A DNA stretch of 64,000 bases from Phyto melanocephala. Taxonomy: Eukaryota > Arthropoda > Insecta > Diptera > Rhinophoridae. The position numbers and the translations under genes are program-made. A model generated the notes under the pieces. That model was not told the DNA's origin and did not search any database. It worked only from the letters and a program-made list of their open reading frames with translations. Each line of letters starts with the position of its first letter. The stretch's first letter is position 1. Where the stretch lies: contig OW799233.1 in the NCBI GenBank assembly GCA_941918925.1, positions 169,550,235 through 169,614,234 of the forward strand, given 5' to 3'. Of this stretch, positions 1 to 10,230 are shown one piece after another.

Positions 1-159
1 TATGCAAAGTACTGTGGGGCAAAAAAATTGCTAGAAAAAATAACAAATGTTATCTATATGGAAATAGGAATTTTATGACAACAAACAAAAAAACCAACAA
101 ATAAGGTATTTTTTATATTATTTTAAATAAAAAAATTTTTTTTAAATTTTTATAAAGAA

Positions 160-922
160 CTAGAAAAGCCCGGCGCACGTTGCTACGCCCCTTAATGAAT
201 AAAAATGCATTCTGAATTTTAATTGAATATTAAGTGCAAAATGCTAAAAATTATAACTTTTTTTAATAGGCGTGACAGTGCCCACTTTTCTAATCATGAA
301 ACTGTATAGTCATGACAGCTCAATATGTGTGCAAAGTTTTAAAAAAAATGATCTAGTGCAAGTAGCTAAAAATGATAACTTATTTCTTATGGGCGTAGCA
401 CTGCCCACTTTTCTAATCACGAAATTGTATAATCATGAGAGCTAAATATGTGTGTGCAAAGTTTCAGAAACATCGGTGAAGTTTAAGTAGCTGAAAATAA
501 TAACTTGTTTTTTATCGGCGTGGCCCCGCCCACTTTTTTAATCACGAAATTGTAAAGTCATGATAGCTCAATATGTGTGCAAAGTTTCAGAAAAATCGGT
601 CCAGTGCAAGTACCTCAAAATTATAACTTTTTTATGGGAGTGGCCCCGCCCACTTTTCTAATAACGAAATTGTATAATCATGAGAGCTCAATATGTGTGC
701 AGAGTTTTAGAAAAATCGGTCAAGTGCAAGTAGCTAAAAACGATAACTAATATTTTATAGGCGTGGGCCCGCCCACTTTTTGCCACCTATAAACACTCCC
801 TGGAATGAGTACAACAACTTGCCAAAGTTAGAGTCCGATCGGTTTTACATTTTTGTAGTCTATAGCAAACACACACATATACACACAGAGTTTCAATTTT
901 ATATAAATAGATAGATATAGAT
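160..922 (+). repeat. Dispersed repeat with five 123-bp tandem units
   Basis: The segment opens with a GC-rich box (CCCGGCGCACGTTGCTACGC, about 169-188). It continues with about five head-to-tail units, each holding CCCACTTTT, then AATCACGAAATTGTA, then an AATATGTGTGCAAAGTTT block. CCCAC recurs at 281, 404, 529, 649 and 772, spacing 120-125 bp. The tail is a CA/TA-rich run ending in ATAGATAGATATAGAT. No open frame is present. It looks like a non-autonomous mobile element whose body is tandem repeats; the superfamily is not determined. The 57090-59374 array has a similar layout. Confidence 0.6.
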
Positions 923-1573
923 TTTTTTAAATGTTCCGCAAACCAAACAACAAAATTTTAAAGGAAAATTTGATTTAAAGAAAATTCCAAAATTTCAGAA
1001 TTTATTGGAAATAATTTTTGTAATTTTTTTTTTGTTTAATTTTTATATATTTTGAATTTATTTCTATTTGTATTTTATCTTAAAAATTTGACAATATAAA
1101 TTTAGTTTAATTCTTTTATTTTACTTCCGATAAATAAAACACATTTTAATAAACTTATTAAGAAAAAGGTTTTTACAGAAAATTTAAAATAGTAGAAACT
1201 TTAGTTATCTTGAAAGGAATTTTGAAATCAGAATAAAATAATAAAGATGGATGTTTGCATTTTTAGATGTTTAGATCTTTGTTACTCATATATGATACTT
1301 TTTATTCCGATAAACACGCAGACTAAGTCGTGGGTACATTCAGATAATGAATAAATATAAGCTTTTATGAGATCCTAAGAAGAACAACAATAAAAGAAAA
1401 GACTTCTACTTTTGAAGTTATGAAAGAAAGTTTCCATAAAATAATTTTTTTAATAAGTTATAAAATATTGCTAAAATTATAAAATATGTATAAATAATAT
1501 AGTCGTTTAATTTTAACTAATTCTTTAATTGTTTATCCCACTGTTTATCGTTAACATTCTAATGTAATGTAAA
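923..1573. other. AT-rich sequence without a gene
   Basis: No supported coding region. A short stretch near 1310-1335 (AACACGCAGACTAAGTCGTG) resembles the 3' hairpin of the Helitron at 33114-34517, so a worn Helitron tail may lie here. Otherwise only A/T-rich sequence is seen. Confidence 0.4.
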
Positions 1574-3679
1574 CAAGTAAGAGCACTATATTCGGCTGTG
1601 CCGAATCTTATATACCACCCACCAATTTTGTGTACATTTAAAGCACAATATTTATTATTTTGTTAATCGCTATAGAATAATCTCTTTATAATAAAATATG
1701 TATCACTTTCTTTGTAGAGTGTGGTTAAATTTTAAGGGCCCATGTTGAAGGTGAACTACACCTAGTCTTTAAATTTGTTTTCTGCTTTTCACTTGACATT
1801 TCTCAATCTCAAATTTACTCAATTTGATCCGTGGAAAGATACGCAAATTAGCAACGCTTTAAAGTTATTCAGGTTTTTATAAAAATGGGCGTTCAAATCA
1901 AAATGCATTTTGTGCATTTCGTAAATCTTTTGATCAACATAATCGTTCAAATTCGTCCACAATCGGAAGAATTGTACAAAATATTTAAATTTCTGCAAAA
2001 AAGGTCTGTATAAAATGTTAGAAAATCTGTATATGCCTTCTTAGTTCGTTGAATGGGAACCATTGCTGGTTTTTGCGATAGTGTGGCAAAAGAGTAGTCA
2101 ACCTCGACTCATCATCATGCCCAACAATTTAGTATCAACATTGTCATTGAAAATTTGGATCATCAAATAAAGGAGTGGCGCCAAGGATGGGGGGCCATTT
2201 GGCCGATATTTTGTTAAATACATAATTGAACCATACAAATATTATAATTACAAAAAGAAATAATAATAATATCGTAAATAATTTGTTTTTTATTTAAATT
2301 CAACATCGGTCCTTAAAATTTAACAACCCTTTATAACTTCGATATGCTACTAAAATGCTTTTGTAAATGTAGTCTTTCAATGAAAGTGGACGTTTACGTA
2401 GGCGTGTCAATAAAGTTTCTGCTAATACATACAACTTAGATATTTCAATATAGTCCTTTATTTTCCTAAAAACTTTGTCAATAGAGAAATTACATGAATT
2501 TAAGATAAACCGTTATATGGAAGGTAGGCGTTAAAGTGGACGTGTCACTTTTTAGCACAACAATTACATTGAAAAAATTTGATCATCATACCAATAAATT
2601 TGGCGGTTTTATGAGCTTTTAAATTTCATTAACGGTAGATAACGTGAAAAGTCGGCGTTATAGTAGGCGTGTCAAAGTTGTTTTTGCGAATGAGTACAAC
2701 TTAGGTGTTTCAATATAGCCCTTTAATTTTCCAAAATATTTATTAATAGAGAAATTATATGAATTTTAGGTAAAACGTTATATGGGAGGTGGGCGTAAAA
2801 GTGGGCATGGAACCTTAATTTTCTGGCACAGTAATGACATTGCCTAGGGGGATATACGTAGCAAATTTGATCATCATACCTCTAATTTTGGCGGTTTTAT
2901 GAGCTTTTAAATTTCATTAACGGTAGATAACGTGAAAAGTGGGCGTTATAGTAGGCATTTCAAAGTTATTTTTGCGAATGAGTACAACTTAGGTGTTTCA
3001 AAATAGCCCTTTATTATTCCTAAATCTTTGTTAGTAGAGAAATTATATGAATTTTAGGTAAAACGTTATATGGGAGGTGGGCGTCTCACCAAAAAGCAAA
3101 GTGTGCAAAATTTCAAAGTCGTACATCCAATTTTGTTGCTTTTATGACGTTTTTGTTTTTAAATATACTGAAAAATACACTGTGCGGTATAAATTTTCGT
3201 ACATTTTGATCGATTGCTCCTCTCCTAATGCATAGATTTAGATAATTTTTGAGGAAAAATATTGGTTTTACTCAGGAAATATATATTCGAAGTTTCATGA
3301 GTCTACATTAATGCGTTTGGACACAATTCCATTTTATTCGATGTTCGAAGGACAGGGTTTTTTCGACCTACTCTTGGTTTTCGAGCTATAACTCTCTTCC
3401 TAATAGTCCTATTTAGCCCATTTTCAATACCAAACAAACCTTGTCTATAAGAAAGATTCTGGCAAAACTTGAGCCCCCTAGCTTTTTCGGTGCGACCTCT
3501 ATCGTGCTTTCAACAGACGGACAGACGGACAGACGGACGGACATGGCTAGATCGTCATCAAATCAAACCCTGATTCAGAATATATATACTTTATGGGGTC
3601 TTAAATAGATATTTCGATGTGTTACAAACGGAATGACAAAATGAATATACCCACACCATTTTTTTGGTGGCGGGTATAA
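1574..3679 (-). mobile_element. DINE-1-like Helentron, long copy A
   Basis: Full-length non-autonomous element read on the minus strand. Its 5' end is TTATACCCGCCACC (complement near 3666-3679). Next come a TATATATA stretch, a core shared with dipteran mini-me/INE-1 repeats, and a GTCY microsatellite (complement of CAGACGGACAGACGG, about 3514-3542). The body has 288-bp repeats: AACGGTAGATAACGTG recurs at 2631 and 2919. The 3' end has the hairpin ATTCGGC-TGT-GCCGAAT followed by a terminus whose complement is CAAGTAAGAG (1574). No transposase is encoded. The same end structure occurs in Drosophila DINE-1/INE-1, which are non-autonomous Helentrons. A mariner-type MITE is nested at 1717-2331. Confidence 0.8.
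1717..2331. mobile_element. Mariner-type MITE nested in Helentron copy A
   Basis: Terminal inverted repeats of about 22 bp (left GAGTGTGGTTAAATTTTAAGG, right complement AAGGGTTGTTAAATTTTAAGG) flank a 615-bp non-coding body. TA lies on both sides (1715-1716 and 2332-2333). Helentron copies at 13930 and 63585 read straight through this site as CTTTGTATAACTTCG or its close variant, so the TA target duplication is shown by comparison. Superfamily (Tc1/mariner) is inferred from the TA site and end structure. Confidence 0.75.
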
Positions 3680-5140
3680 AAATCAGACTTACAGATACAA
3701 GAGTCTCAAATATATTTGTATCAAAATTCAACCAAAAACCACAAAGAGGTGATAAAAATAAAAACATTCACTGTATGTACTAGAGTATGGAAGTATTTTC
3801 ATACATAGTTAAGCTAGGGAGAAAATAAACGCCATCATCAGCAGTATATGTTGTCAAGTTGTTTAGTCATCATCATCAGCATCATCGTCGTGATCATTAA
3901 CATTCCCAACAACATCATCGACATCATCAACTAAAACAACAGCATCAAAAAAAATATAACTTTATTATCACTCTTAAAAAAAATTCAACAACAACTAAAA
4001 TATCTAAAAATAGTTCGACCAAATTAAAAATCACGTCATTCTTTTACGGGAGTAACTTTATTATTATCATTATCATCGTCATACTAAACAACATGAATGC
4101 CGCGGTTTTTATCATTTTGTTTGCTAACCATCCAACATTACAAATATATCAACTGTGACAATTTATAAAACGTTAATATATGCACAACCGTGACAGCAAA
4201 ACAACAACAACTATAGCTCAAACAAAAATCCACATTATAAAATGTTAGAATTTAACAACAACAACAACAACTACAAAATAATCATAAACGTAAAAAGGCA
4301 ATTTGTTATCGTAACTCTGTATGCGTTACGATGGTATTTATTGCAAATTTTTTTTTTTTACTTTTTTTTTGCATGAGAGTAGACTGATCAGTACTTTGTA
4401 CTAGTTGTTTTGAGAATGCCAAAAATGTTATTTTTTCCAGATAATTTTTTCAAATCACCTCAGGAAATAATAAAAAATTTCTTAATCATTTGAATAAAAT
4501 CTTCTAGGCGCTTTGTTTATACATAATGGCGTCTTACTATGTTTAATATTTAAGAATTCAAGTCTTTTTTATTCACTAAGTATATACACATTAAGATAAC
4601 TATTCCTTTTTTTTGGGAGGTTTCAAATTTTTGAAATAAATGAAATAAAGTAAATAATTCAATATTTTTATTGTATGAGAAATTTTACGCTCTATAGGTT
4701 TCTAATATTAAAAAGTTATCTTTAATAAAACCAAAGTCCAAAATGTATAAAATGTTTTCTAAAATAACTTTTACATACAAAAAGGCGTACCAACAAAATA
4801 TATGTCGTTTATACAAAGTGGAAAATTTTTTACACTTAATATGAAAAACAATATCATTTTAAAAACCCCCGTTTTCAGTTTCACAATGATGGGCTCTATA
4901 TAGAGCATTATCTATAACATCTTAAAAAATTTGTGACTGTAAAGGTTAAATTGCTGTAACAGCGTTGGCCTTCATTTCAGGTATTGTATCAAGCTTGTTT
5001 ACATATCCTTTATCCTCTAAAAAAAATTCCAAAGAAAGAAGTCGAGTCCGAATAAAACTTAAATTCTAAATATAAAATTATTCTCTTTTTAAAAATTTTA
5101 CTTAAAGGTGTTATTGTGTCTCGGGTAGTGTGAAATGCAG
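3680..5140. other. Intergenic or intronic AT-rich stretch with ATC/CAA triplet runs
   Basis: No gene is supported. Triplet-rich simple sequence (CATCATCATCAGCATCATC, about 3832-3925) and CAACAACAACAAC runs (about 4200-4275) break up the AT-rich background. Confidence 0.5.
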
Positions 5141-5149
5141 TTGAAACCA

Positions 5150-5500
5150 TACGTAAGGTCTTTTTCTTAACAGGATGTACAAAATATTATTTCGAAGTCC
5201 AATACTGCTGTTTATCTACGCTTACAGCACTGCCATCTTCCCAATGATATATTCAGATCTAATTCCACATCATACTGTTTACCTAGTGGGATGCAATTGA
5301 CGTTGATAAATGAGTTTTGGATTTTCAGAACCTCTTCGAGTGAGCTTCGTCACTCATAATCAGATTTTCATTAAAGTTGATTTCATTTCTGGGTAACTGT
5401 TGAAATTTAACTCAAAAATCTAGACCTTGCCGATGATCTGCTGGTTTTAATTCGTGTACAAATTTTACACCTTATTTGGGAATAATAGTAAACAGTGTGA
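5150..5500 (-). pseudogene. Degraded mariner-like transposase fragment
   Basis: The minus-strand translation around 5320-5470 gives VHELKPADH, then NFNENLIMSDEAHS. It resembles the QELKP...FxENIIxSDEAHF segment that surrounds the first catalytic aspartate of mariner-type DDE transposases. Stops and frame changes occur on both sides, there is no complete frame, and no terminal repeats were found. The call rests on one motif; the same family appears better preserved at 45926-46560. Confidence 0.35.
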
Positions 5501-6841
5501 ACCATTCTTAGCTGATCAAAATGCCTACCGGTAAATATACTGGTATTTCGTTAACACTTCAATATTTCCTGCTCTGAGTTTTTTACCGGTTCGAGGTAAA
5601 TATTGGTAGTGACGATTGACCAATTAGTAAATCATTGATTCATAAGACAAAATTCTGACGTTAAAGTGTAAACGATACTATCTTTGAGTGAAAATAATTG
5701 ATCAGTAATTAAAATGATAAAATGTTTTAATCTGATTCTTTGTTCAGTAGTGAATCTCTCCATTAAATATTCTCCAAGTGGTCTAAAAAAATTTTAAATA
5801 AAAAATTATTAGATTTTTAAGCTCCATCGTGACTTTTGGCCTACTCTTATAAATTCTTGGAAAAAAATATAGTTAAGTGTTTTAGCATATAATTAAAAGT
5901 AAGTTTGAGCTTAATTAAAGACAAAAAATAATGTTTCCACAAAATTCTCAGAATTTCAGATAATTCCGATAATTCAAATTAATCCAACATTATTAAATTT
6001 CTATATTATCAGTTACAGTTTTAAGAAATTTATCGCTGCCTTCTCAAATAACGCCGACAACTTTATTGTTAGCATATAAAAATAAGAAATTTTTCAACCA
6101 AATAAAGAATTGAAAAAAAACAAACCACAACAATTGTTGTCATTGTTGTTGTGTTAAAAATAATATGAAAAACGTTTGATTGTTGGTCTACACCCTGTTT
6201 TGTATGTCGACTAGAGTTCAAAAAGTATCTAGACCAACTAAATACAGACAACATTAAAAGCTAAAAACAGTTGACAGATTGGATGGCACTTTGTATTAAA
6301 CAAACACACACACAAACATATATGAATACATGCATAAATAAACATTATAAATTGGCACTGCCAGCAAATGCTATCACTAATGTTAATACGACTACTTCTT
6401 ATGCTGTCGCTTATGACGATGACGGTTGGTATGATGTTGCTGATATTTATTGTAAGATATTGTTGCGAGAGTACGATATTTTTTTTAATGCTTCGTTTTA
6501 CGCATGAATAAAAAAAGTGTACTTTGGCATAAAAAAAACCAATCAATTTCAGGGATTTTTTATAAATAAATTTTTTTAACATGCCATTTTTAACGACTAT
6601 GGTAACGATAACTAATTATTAAGTATGCGAATACATACCAATACAGTTAGGCGTGAAATTGTTATATAAAACTAACTTTTTGTTGTTTTTTTTTCTGTTA
6701 GAAGTGTGATATAAACTGTTTAAATTTTGTACTTCAAAAAAAGTTAAAACTAATATTGTTTGATGTTTTAAACTTTAAAAATAAATATAATTATTATTAG
6801 TTTTTTTGATCTTTTTTAATAATGTGTAACAGTTCTGTTTA
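5501..6841. other. AT-rich stretch without a supported gene
   Basis: Short open frames exist on both strands at 6069-6582 but overlap each other and show no recognizable domain or biased codon use. Imperfect repeats of TACCGGTAAATATACTGGTA and TACCGGTTCGAGG lie at 5527-5611. Nothing else stands out. Confidence 0.45.
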
Positions 6842-7006
6842 AGCTTAAGGTCTTTTCAATAAAAAAAAATTTTTTTGTTCTATGTTATATAATTTGATCA
6901 ATATTTCGCTACCTCTGATGATGCTACATAAAGAGGTAGCGAAATATTGATCAAATAATGTAAAATAGAATAACAACAATTTTTTCTTATTGAAAAGACC
7001 TTAAGC
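6842..7006. mobile_element. 165-bp foldback MITE
   Basis: Outer arms AGCTTAAGGTCTTTTCAATA (6842-6861) and its complement (about 6986-7006) match almost perfectly. A second, inner inverted repeat pairs TTGATCAATATTTCGCTACC with its complement at about 6933-6955, so nearly the whole element can fold on itself. There is no coding capacity. The center carries a hammerhead-like core (6915-6944). A right arm resembling GACCTTAAGCT also occurs in the insertion at 15721-15972. Confidence 0.75.
6915..6944 (+). other. Hammerhead-ribozyme-like core
   Basis: CTGATGA (6915-6921) is followed by one T, then a 5-bp stem GCTAC/GTAGC closed by an 8-base loop, then GAAA (6941-6944). This matches the conserved hammerhead order CUGANGA, stem II, GAAA, except for one extra U before stem II. 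A clean stem III ending in UH was not found here. Activity is not implied. Confidence 0.35.
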
Positions 7007-7418
7007 TAAAAAAAAACTATTACATAAAAATATAAATAATTTTTTCAATTTTTATGCTCAATAAAATTATTTAAGGTCTCCATAGCTTCTAAGGTTCATA
7101 TTTAAAGAAATAATACAGTCGTCGGCACAATTGTTTTAATAAGAAAAAAATATTTCTTAGTTTTTTACCTTTAAAAATGTTTTATTAACATTTTATTGTG
7201 GAAGTCTAACATAGATCTTCTTTTTTGATGAATGAGCTTTTGGCTGTTGGACATGTGCATTAGCAAAAACTAAAAACTTGAATTTGTTTTGTTTAAAAAT
7301 GTAGAAAATATTTCTTGCTATGTAAGTCTTAAAAAATGCTTTCGTCCGCTCACTAATTGAAGTACTGTATGACTTAATCCATTTATCTGCAGCATCTTTA
7401 GGTTTTAACTGAACGTCT
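7007..7418. other. AT-rich spacer
   Basis: No gene or repeat could be supported. The last five bases, CGTCT (7414-7418), are the left copy of the target duplication of the Transib-like element that follows. Confidence 0.4.
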
Positions 7419-8213
7419 CACACAGGAGTATTTGACCTCAAAAGCTGGCCAAAAAGGCAAAACTGAATTTTAAGAAATATTAAAAACTTAATACGCAGCT
7501 CGACAGACAACGATATTATACATTATATTGTAAATTTTCAAGACTTTTAGTTGCGATTTGTAGCTCTGAGACCCTGCTAAAGTCAGGAAAGTGAAGAAAA
7601 TTATATGAGATTTAAATGTTTTTTTCGGTTTCTGGATGTTTATTTGTTATTTTTTTTTGCGACCAAACGAATAAAGGTTTGACAATAATTTTTTTTTCGC
7701 TGAAAGGTTTGATCAAAAATTATTTAAAAAAGTAAAAAAAAAGTTGAAATATGTTGAATATTCATGTTGAAACAATTCGTACAAAAGGTAAAAAAAAATT
7801 ATGCACTTTTTTGCAAAAAAAAATAAAAAGAAGAGGTTTTTGAAAGTGAGGTTAGCATCTCTACGAATTATGTTTGATACCACAATAAAATCTGGAATCT
7901 CTAATTTTAGAAACAAAAAAAAAGTTTGCGCAAGTTTGCGCCATTATTTTTGACGATTTTTTTAAATTTTCACATTTCTTCCATTTTTGCTCATCAAGCA
8001 CTTTTTCTTATAGATTTATATCGTCATAAACTTTTATGTATTTTTTTTATTGATTTAAACTGTTATTCACATCACTTTTAACACTTAGCAATGTTAATAC
8101 CTGCCTATAATTATAAATTTGAAAGTTTCTTTATTACCCATAATAGTTATAAGGGAATGTCCCACACATGCCCATAAAGGATATTTTTATGTACCTGCTC
8201 TACAAAACTTTAT

Positions 8214-8434
8214 CAGGCACGTGATGGAAATCGAAAACGAAAACGAAGCAATTTTAAAAGTTCGTGTTTATATTCTATGAATAAAATTTTTTTAATTTTT
8301 GTTATATATGTACATAAATATTTCTATATTAAAAAGAATTTTATAACAAAAATTACAAAAATTTTATTCATAGAGTATTAAAACGAACTTTCAAAATTGC
8401 TTCGTTTTCGTTTTCGATTTCCATCACATACCTG
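8214..8434. mobile_element. 221-bp palindromic foldback element
   Basis: Arms of about 95 bp are near-perfect inverted copies. The left begins CAGGCACGTGATGGAAATCG (8214); the right complement begins CAGGTATGTGATGGAAATCG. Both run through ATCGAAAACGAAAACGAAGC into an AT-rich center. It is non-coding and lies inside the Transib-like element, so it inserted later. No clear target duplication was seen, so its superfamily is left open. Confidence 0.7.
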
Positions 8435-8666
8435 TATATGTTAAAAAAATAAATATACGTACCTTATAAGAAAAATTATTAAAAGCATTTATCGCAAAAC
8501 TAAGTTTAAAAAAAATAAATACAGGTAAAAACAAAAAAAAATACATGGGCACCCAAGTATCTGGCTACCATCCAATTAACGCATAAGAGCATGCGCTTGA
8601 AAATACTTATAAAGGGTTTTTGCACACAATCTTTATCAAAACCGTTTTGTAACTTCGAGAGTCAAC

Positions 8667-9627
8667 ATGGAACAAGTTTTCACAAGAATACAGCTATTCC
8701 AAATAGTGATAAAATCTAATGCTGGAACCATTGACCAGAAATTGGATTTTTTGGTCAGAAAATTGAGCAAAATGTCAAGGGAATGGGGACATATTAGCAC
8801 TGAAGCAGTGTTTAAAAAATTCAAAAAATTGTTTCAAAAGATATTGGCTTTTGGCACCACGTAAAGAGGACCGCTTTTTAAGCACAAACGCTAAATGGCT
8901 GCAAGGAACTGTAACAATACCAGTATTTGGCAGTTCGTCTTCAGGACGACCACGAAAAAAATTTAATGCAGCTAGTGAAAGAACAATGTGAAGAAAAACG
9001 GAAGAAGTTCGTAACCAATTAACAACAGAGGAGATCACATTTGCTGCATCCATGAGTCAAAGAGCAGCGGGACATAATTATGGATATAACGAGATCCCCA
9101 AGAAAAGCAAGAACTTGCAAGCAGTTCGTATTCAGGACGACCACGAAAAAAATTTAATGCAGCTAGTGAAAGAACAATGTGAAGAAAAACGGAAGAAGTT
9201 CGTAACCAATTAACAACAGAGGAGATCACATTTGCTGCATCCATGAGTCAAAAAGCAGCGGGACATAATTATGGATATAACGAGATCCCCAAGAAAAGCA
9301 AGAACTTGCAAGCAATCATTAACAACTTCTGAAGTCAACCCTGTGAATAAAGGAAAGGAAACGAGCCTTGGCACTCTTTGTAAATGCAGAACTCACGAAA
9401 AAGCAATATGAAATTTTATACAATGCCAATAAAAATGTGTATCCATGTTACTCATTACTCATGCAAAAAAAAAATGTTGTCCCAATGAAGATGCCACAAC
9501 CGTTAGTGAAACATTAGCGGAAGTGAAGCTCCAAGCTCTTTTCGACCATACAACAACATTTTTATGTATATGCCTTGAGGAGGTTTTGCAGCAGTTTAAA
9601 CCTTTAAAATCAACATTTGTTAATTGA
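8667..9627 (+). pseudogene. Broken Transib/RAG1-like transposase frame
   Basis: Coding remnants run in order. First is a 65-residue frame starting at 8667 (MEQVFTRIQLFQ...). After a frame change near 8860 comes a segment with GSSSSGRPRKKFNAASERTM, a stop (8989-8991), then RKTEEVRNQL and EEITFAASMSQRAAG. After a second break near 9330 comes LTKKQYEILYNANKN, then HAKKKCCPNEDATTVSETLA and VKLQALFDHTTT, ending at a stop at 9625-9627. The GRPxKxFxxxSERTxRRKTxE and LxKxQYxxIxxxxxxxYPxY patterns recur in multicopy insect and hydrozoan transposon proteins that I associate with Transib. The catalytic core is absent or destroyed. The middle is disturbed by a 191-bp tandem duplication. Confidence 0.5.
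8931..9312 (+). repeat. 191-bp tandem duplication
   Basis: Bases 8931-9121 recur as 9122-9312 with only a couple of substitutions (for example C8939 versus A9130, G9062 versus A9253). It covers the SERT/RKTEE part of the transposase remnant. 191 is not a multiple of three, so the duplication shifts the frame. The low divergence implies a recent event or an assembly artefact. Confidence 0.9.
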
Positions 9628-10230
9628 GTTTTACTATTTATACCGACTTTTATTCCTTAGGAATGTGGCTTTTGGAAAAATTTTAAAAATTTAAATTTTT
9701 GGTTCTTAAATTTTTTTTATAGCATTTTGAAAACAAAAAATTTGACGAATTTTGCAGGAAAAAATTTTTTTCGCCACTTAATTTTTAATAACTTCGAAAT
9801 AGTAATAGATAGAAAAGAAATGTGTTTGGTTAGTTTAAGCAGAATTTTCCGTTGCATCTTCTGATTCTCCTCCTAATAACATCGGAGAACCCGTTTACAA
9901 GTTATGATTAAATATATTAGGCAACCCAATATTTTAGGGGGTGAAATATGCCACGCCTTTAAAATCAAATCCTTACGTACTAGAGAAAAACGGAAAACAG
10001 ATTTGAATTAAGGGCATCAAAATCCATATAGTCCACATACTTTTTTTTCTAGGAGAGACAAAAATTTTTTTTTGCGCAGTGTACTTTTGTTGCGCAGTGT
10101 AATTTTTTCAAAATCTGATTTCTTATATCATACTACAACTAAAACTATCAAAAAACCAGAACTTTTAATTCAAAAAACACGTTTAACAATTTTGGCCAGC
10201 TTTTCAGGCCAAATACTCCTCTGTGCGTCT

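Larger units (their letters stand above)
7419..10225 (+). mobile_element. Transib-like DNA transposon, defective
   Basis: The ends are inverted repeats: left CACACAGGAGTATTTGACC (from 7419), right complement CACAGAGGAGTATTTGGCC (ending 10225). Both continue into a shared AAAAGCTGGCCAAAA block. The flanks carry the same five bases, CGTCT, at 7414-7418 and 10226-10230. A 5-bp GC-rich duplication and termini that begin CAC are hallmarks of the Transib superfamily, the relatives of RAG1; CACAGAG is one base from the RAG recombination heptamer CACAGTG. The interior holds a broken transposase-like frame at 8667-9627, a nested foldback element (8214-8434) and a 191-bp duplication. Superfamily assignment is inferred from ends, duplication and protein remnants together. 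Confidence 0.6.

Noticed and set aside
6238..6582. Overlapping frames of 114 and 78 codons on opposite strands
   Set aside because: Low-complexity AT-rich sequence, no domain, no splice or promoter context, and mutual overlap.
8775..9244. Two minus-strand frames starting MDAANVISSVVNW
   Set aside because: They are shadows of the plus-strand transposase remnant and look conserved only because of the 191-bp tandem duplication.
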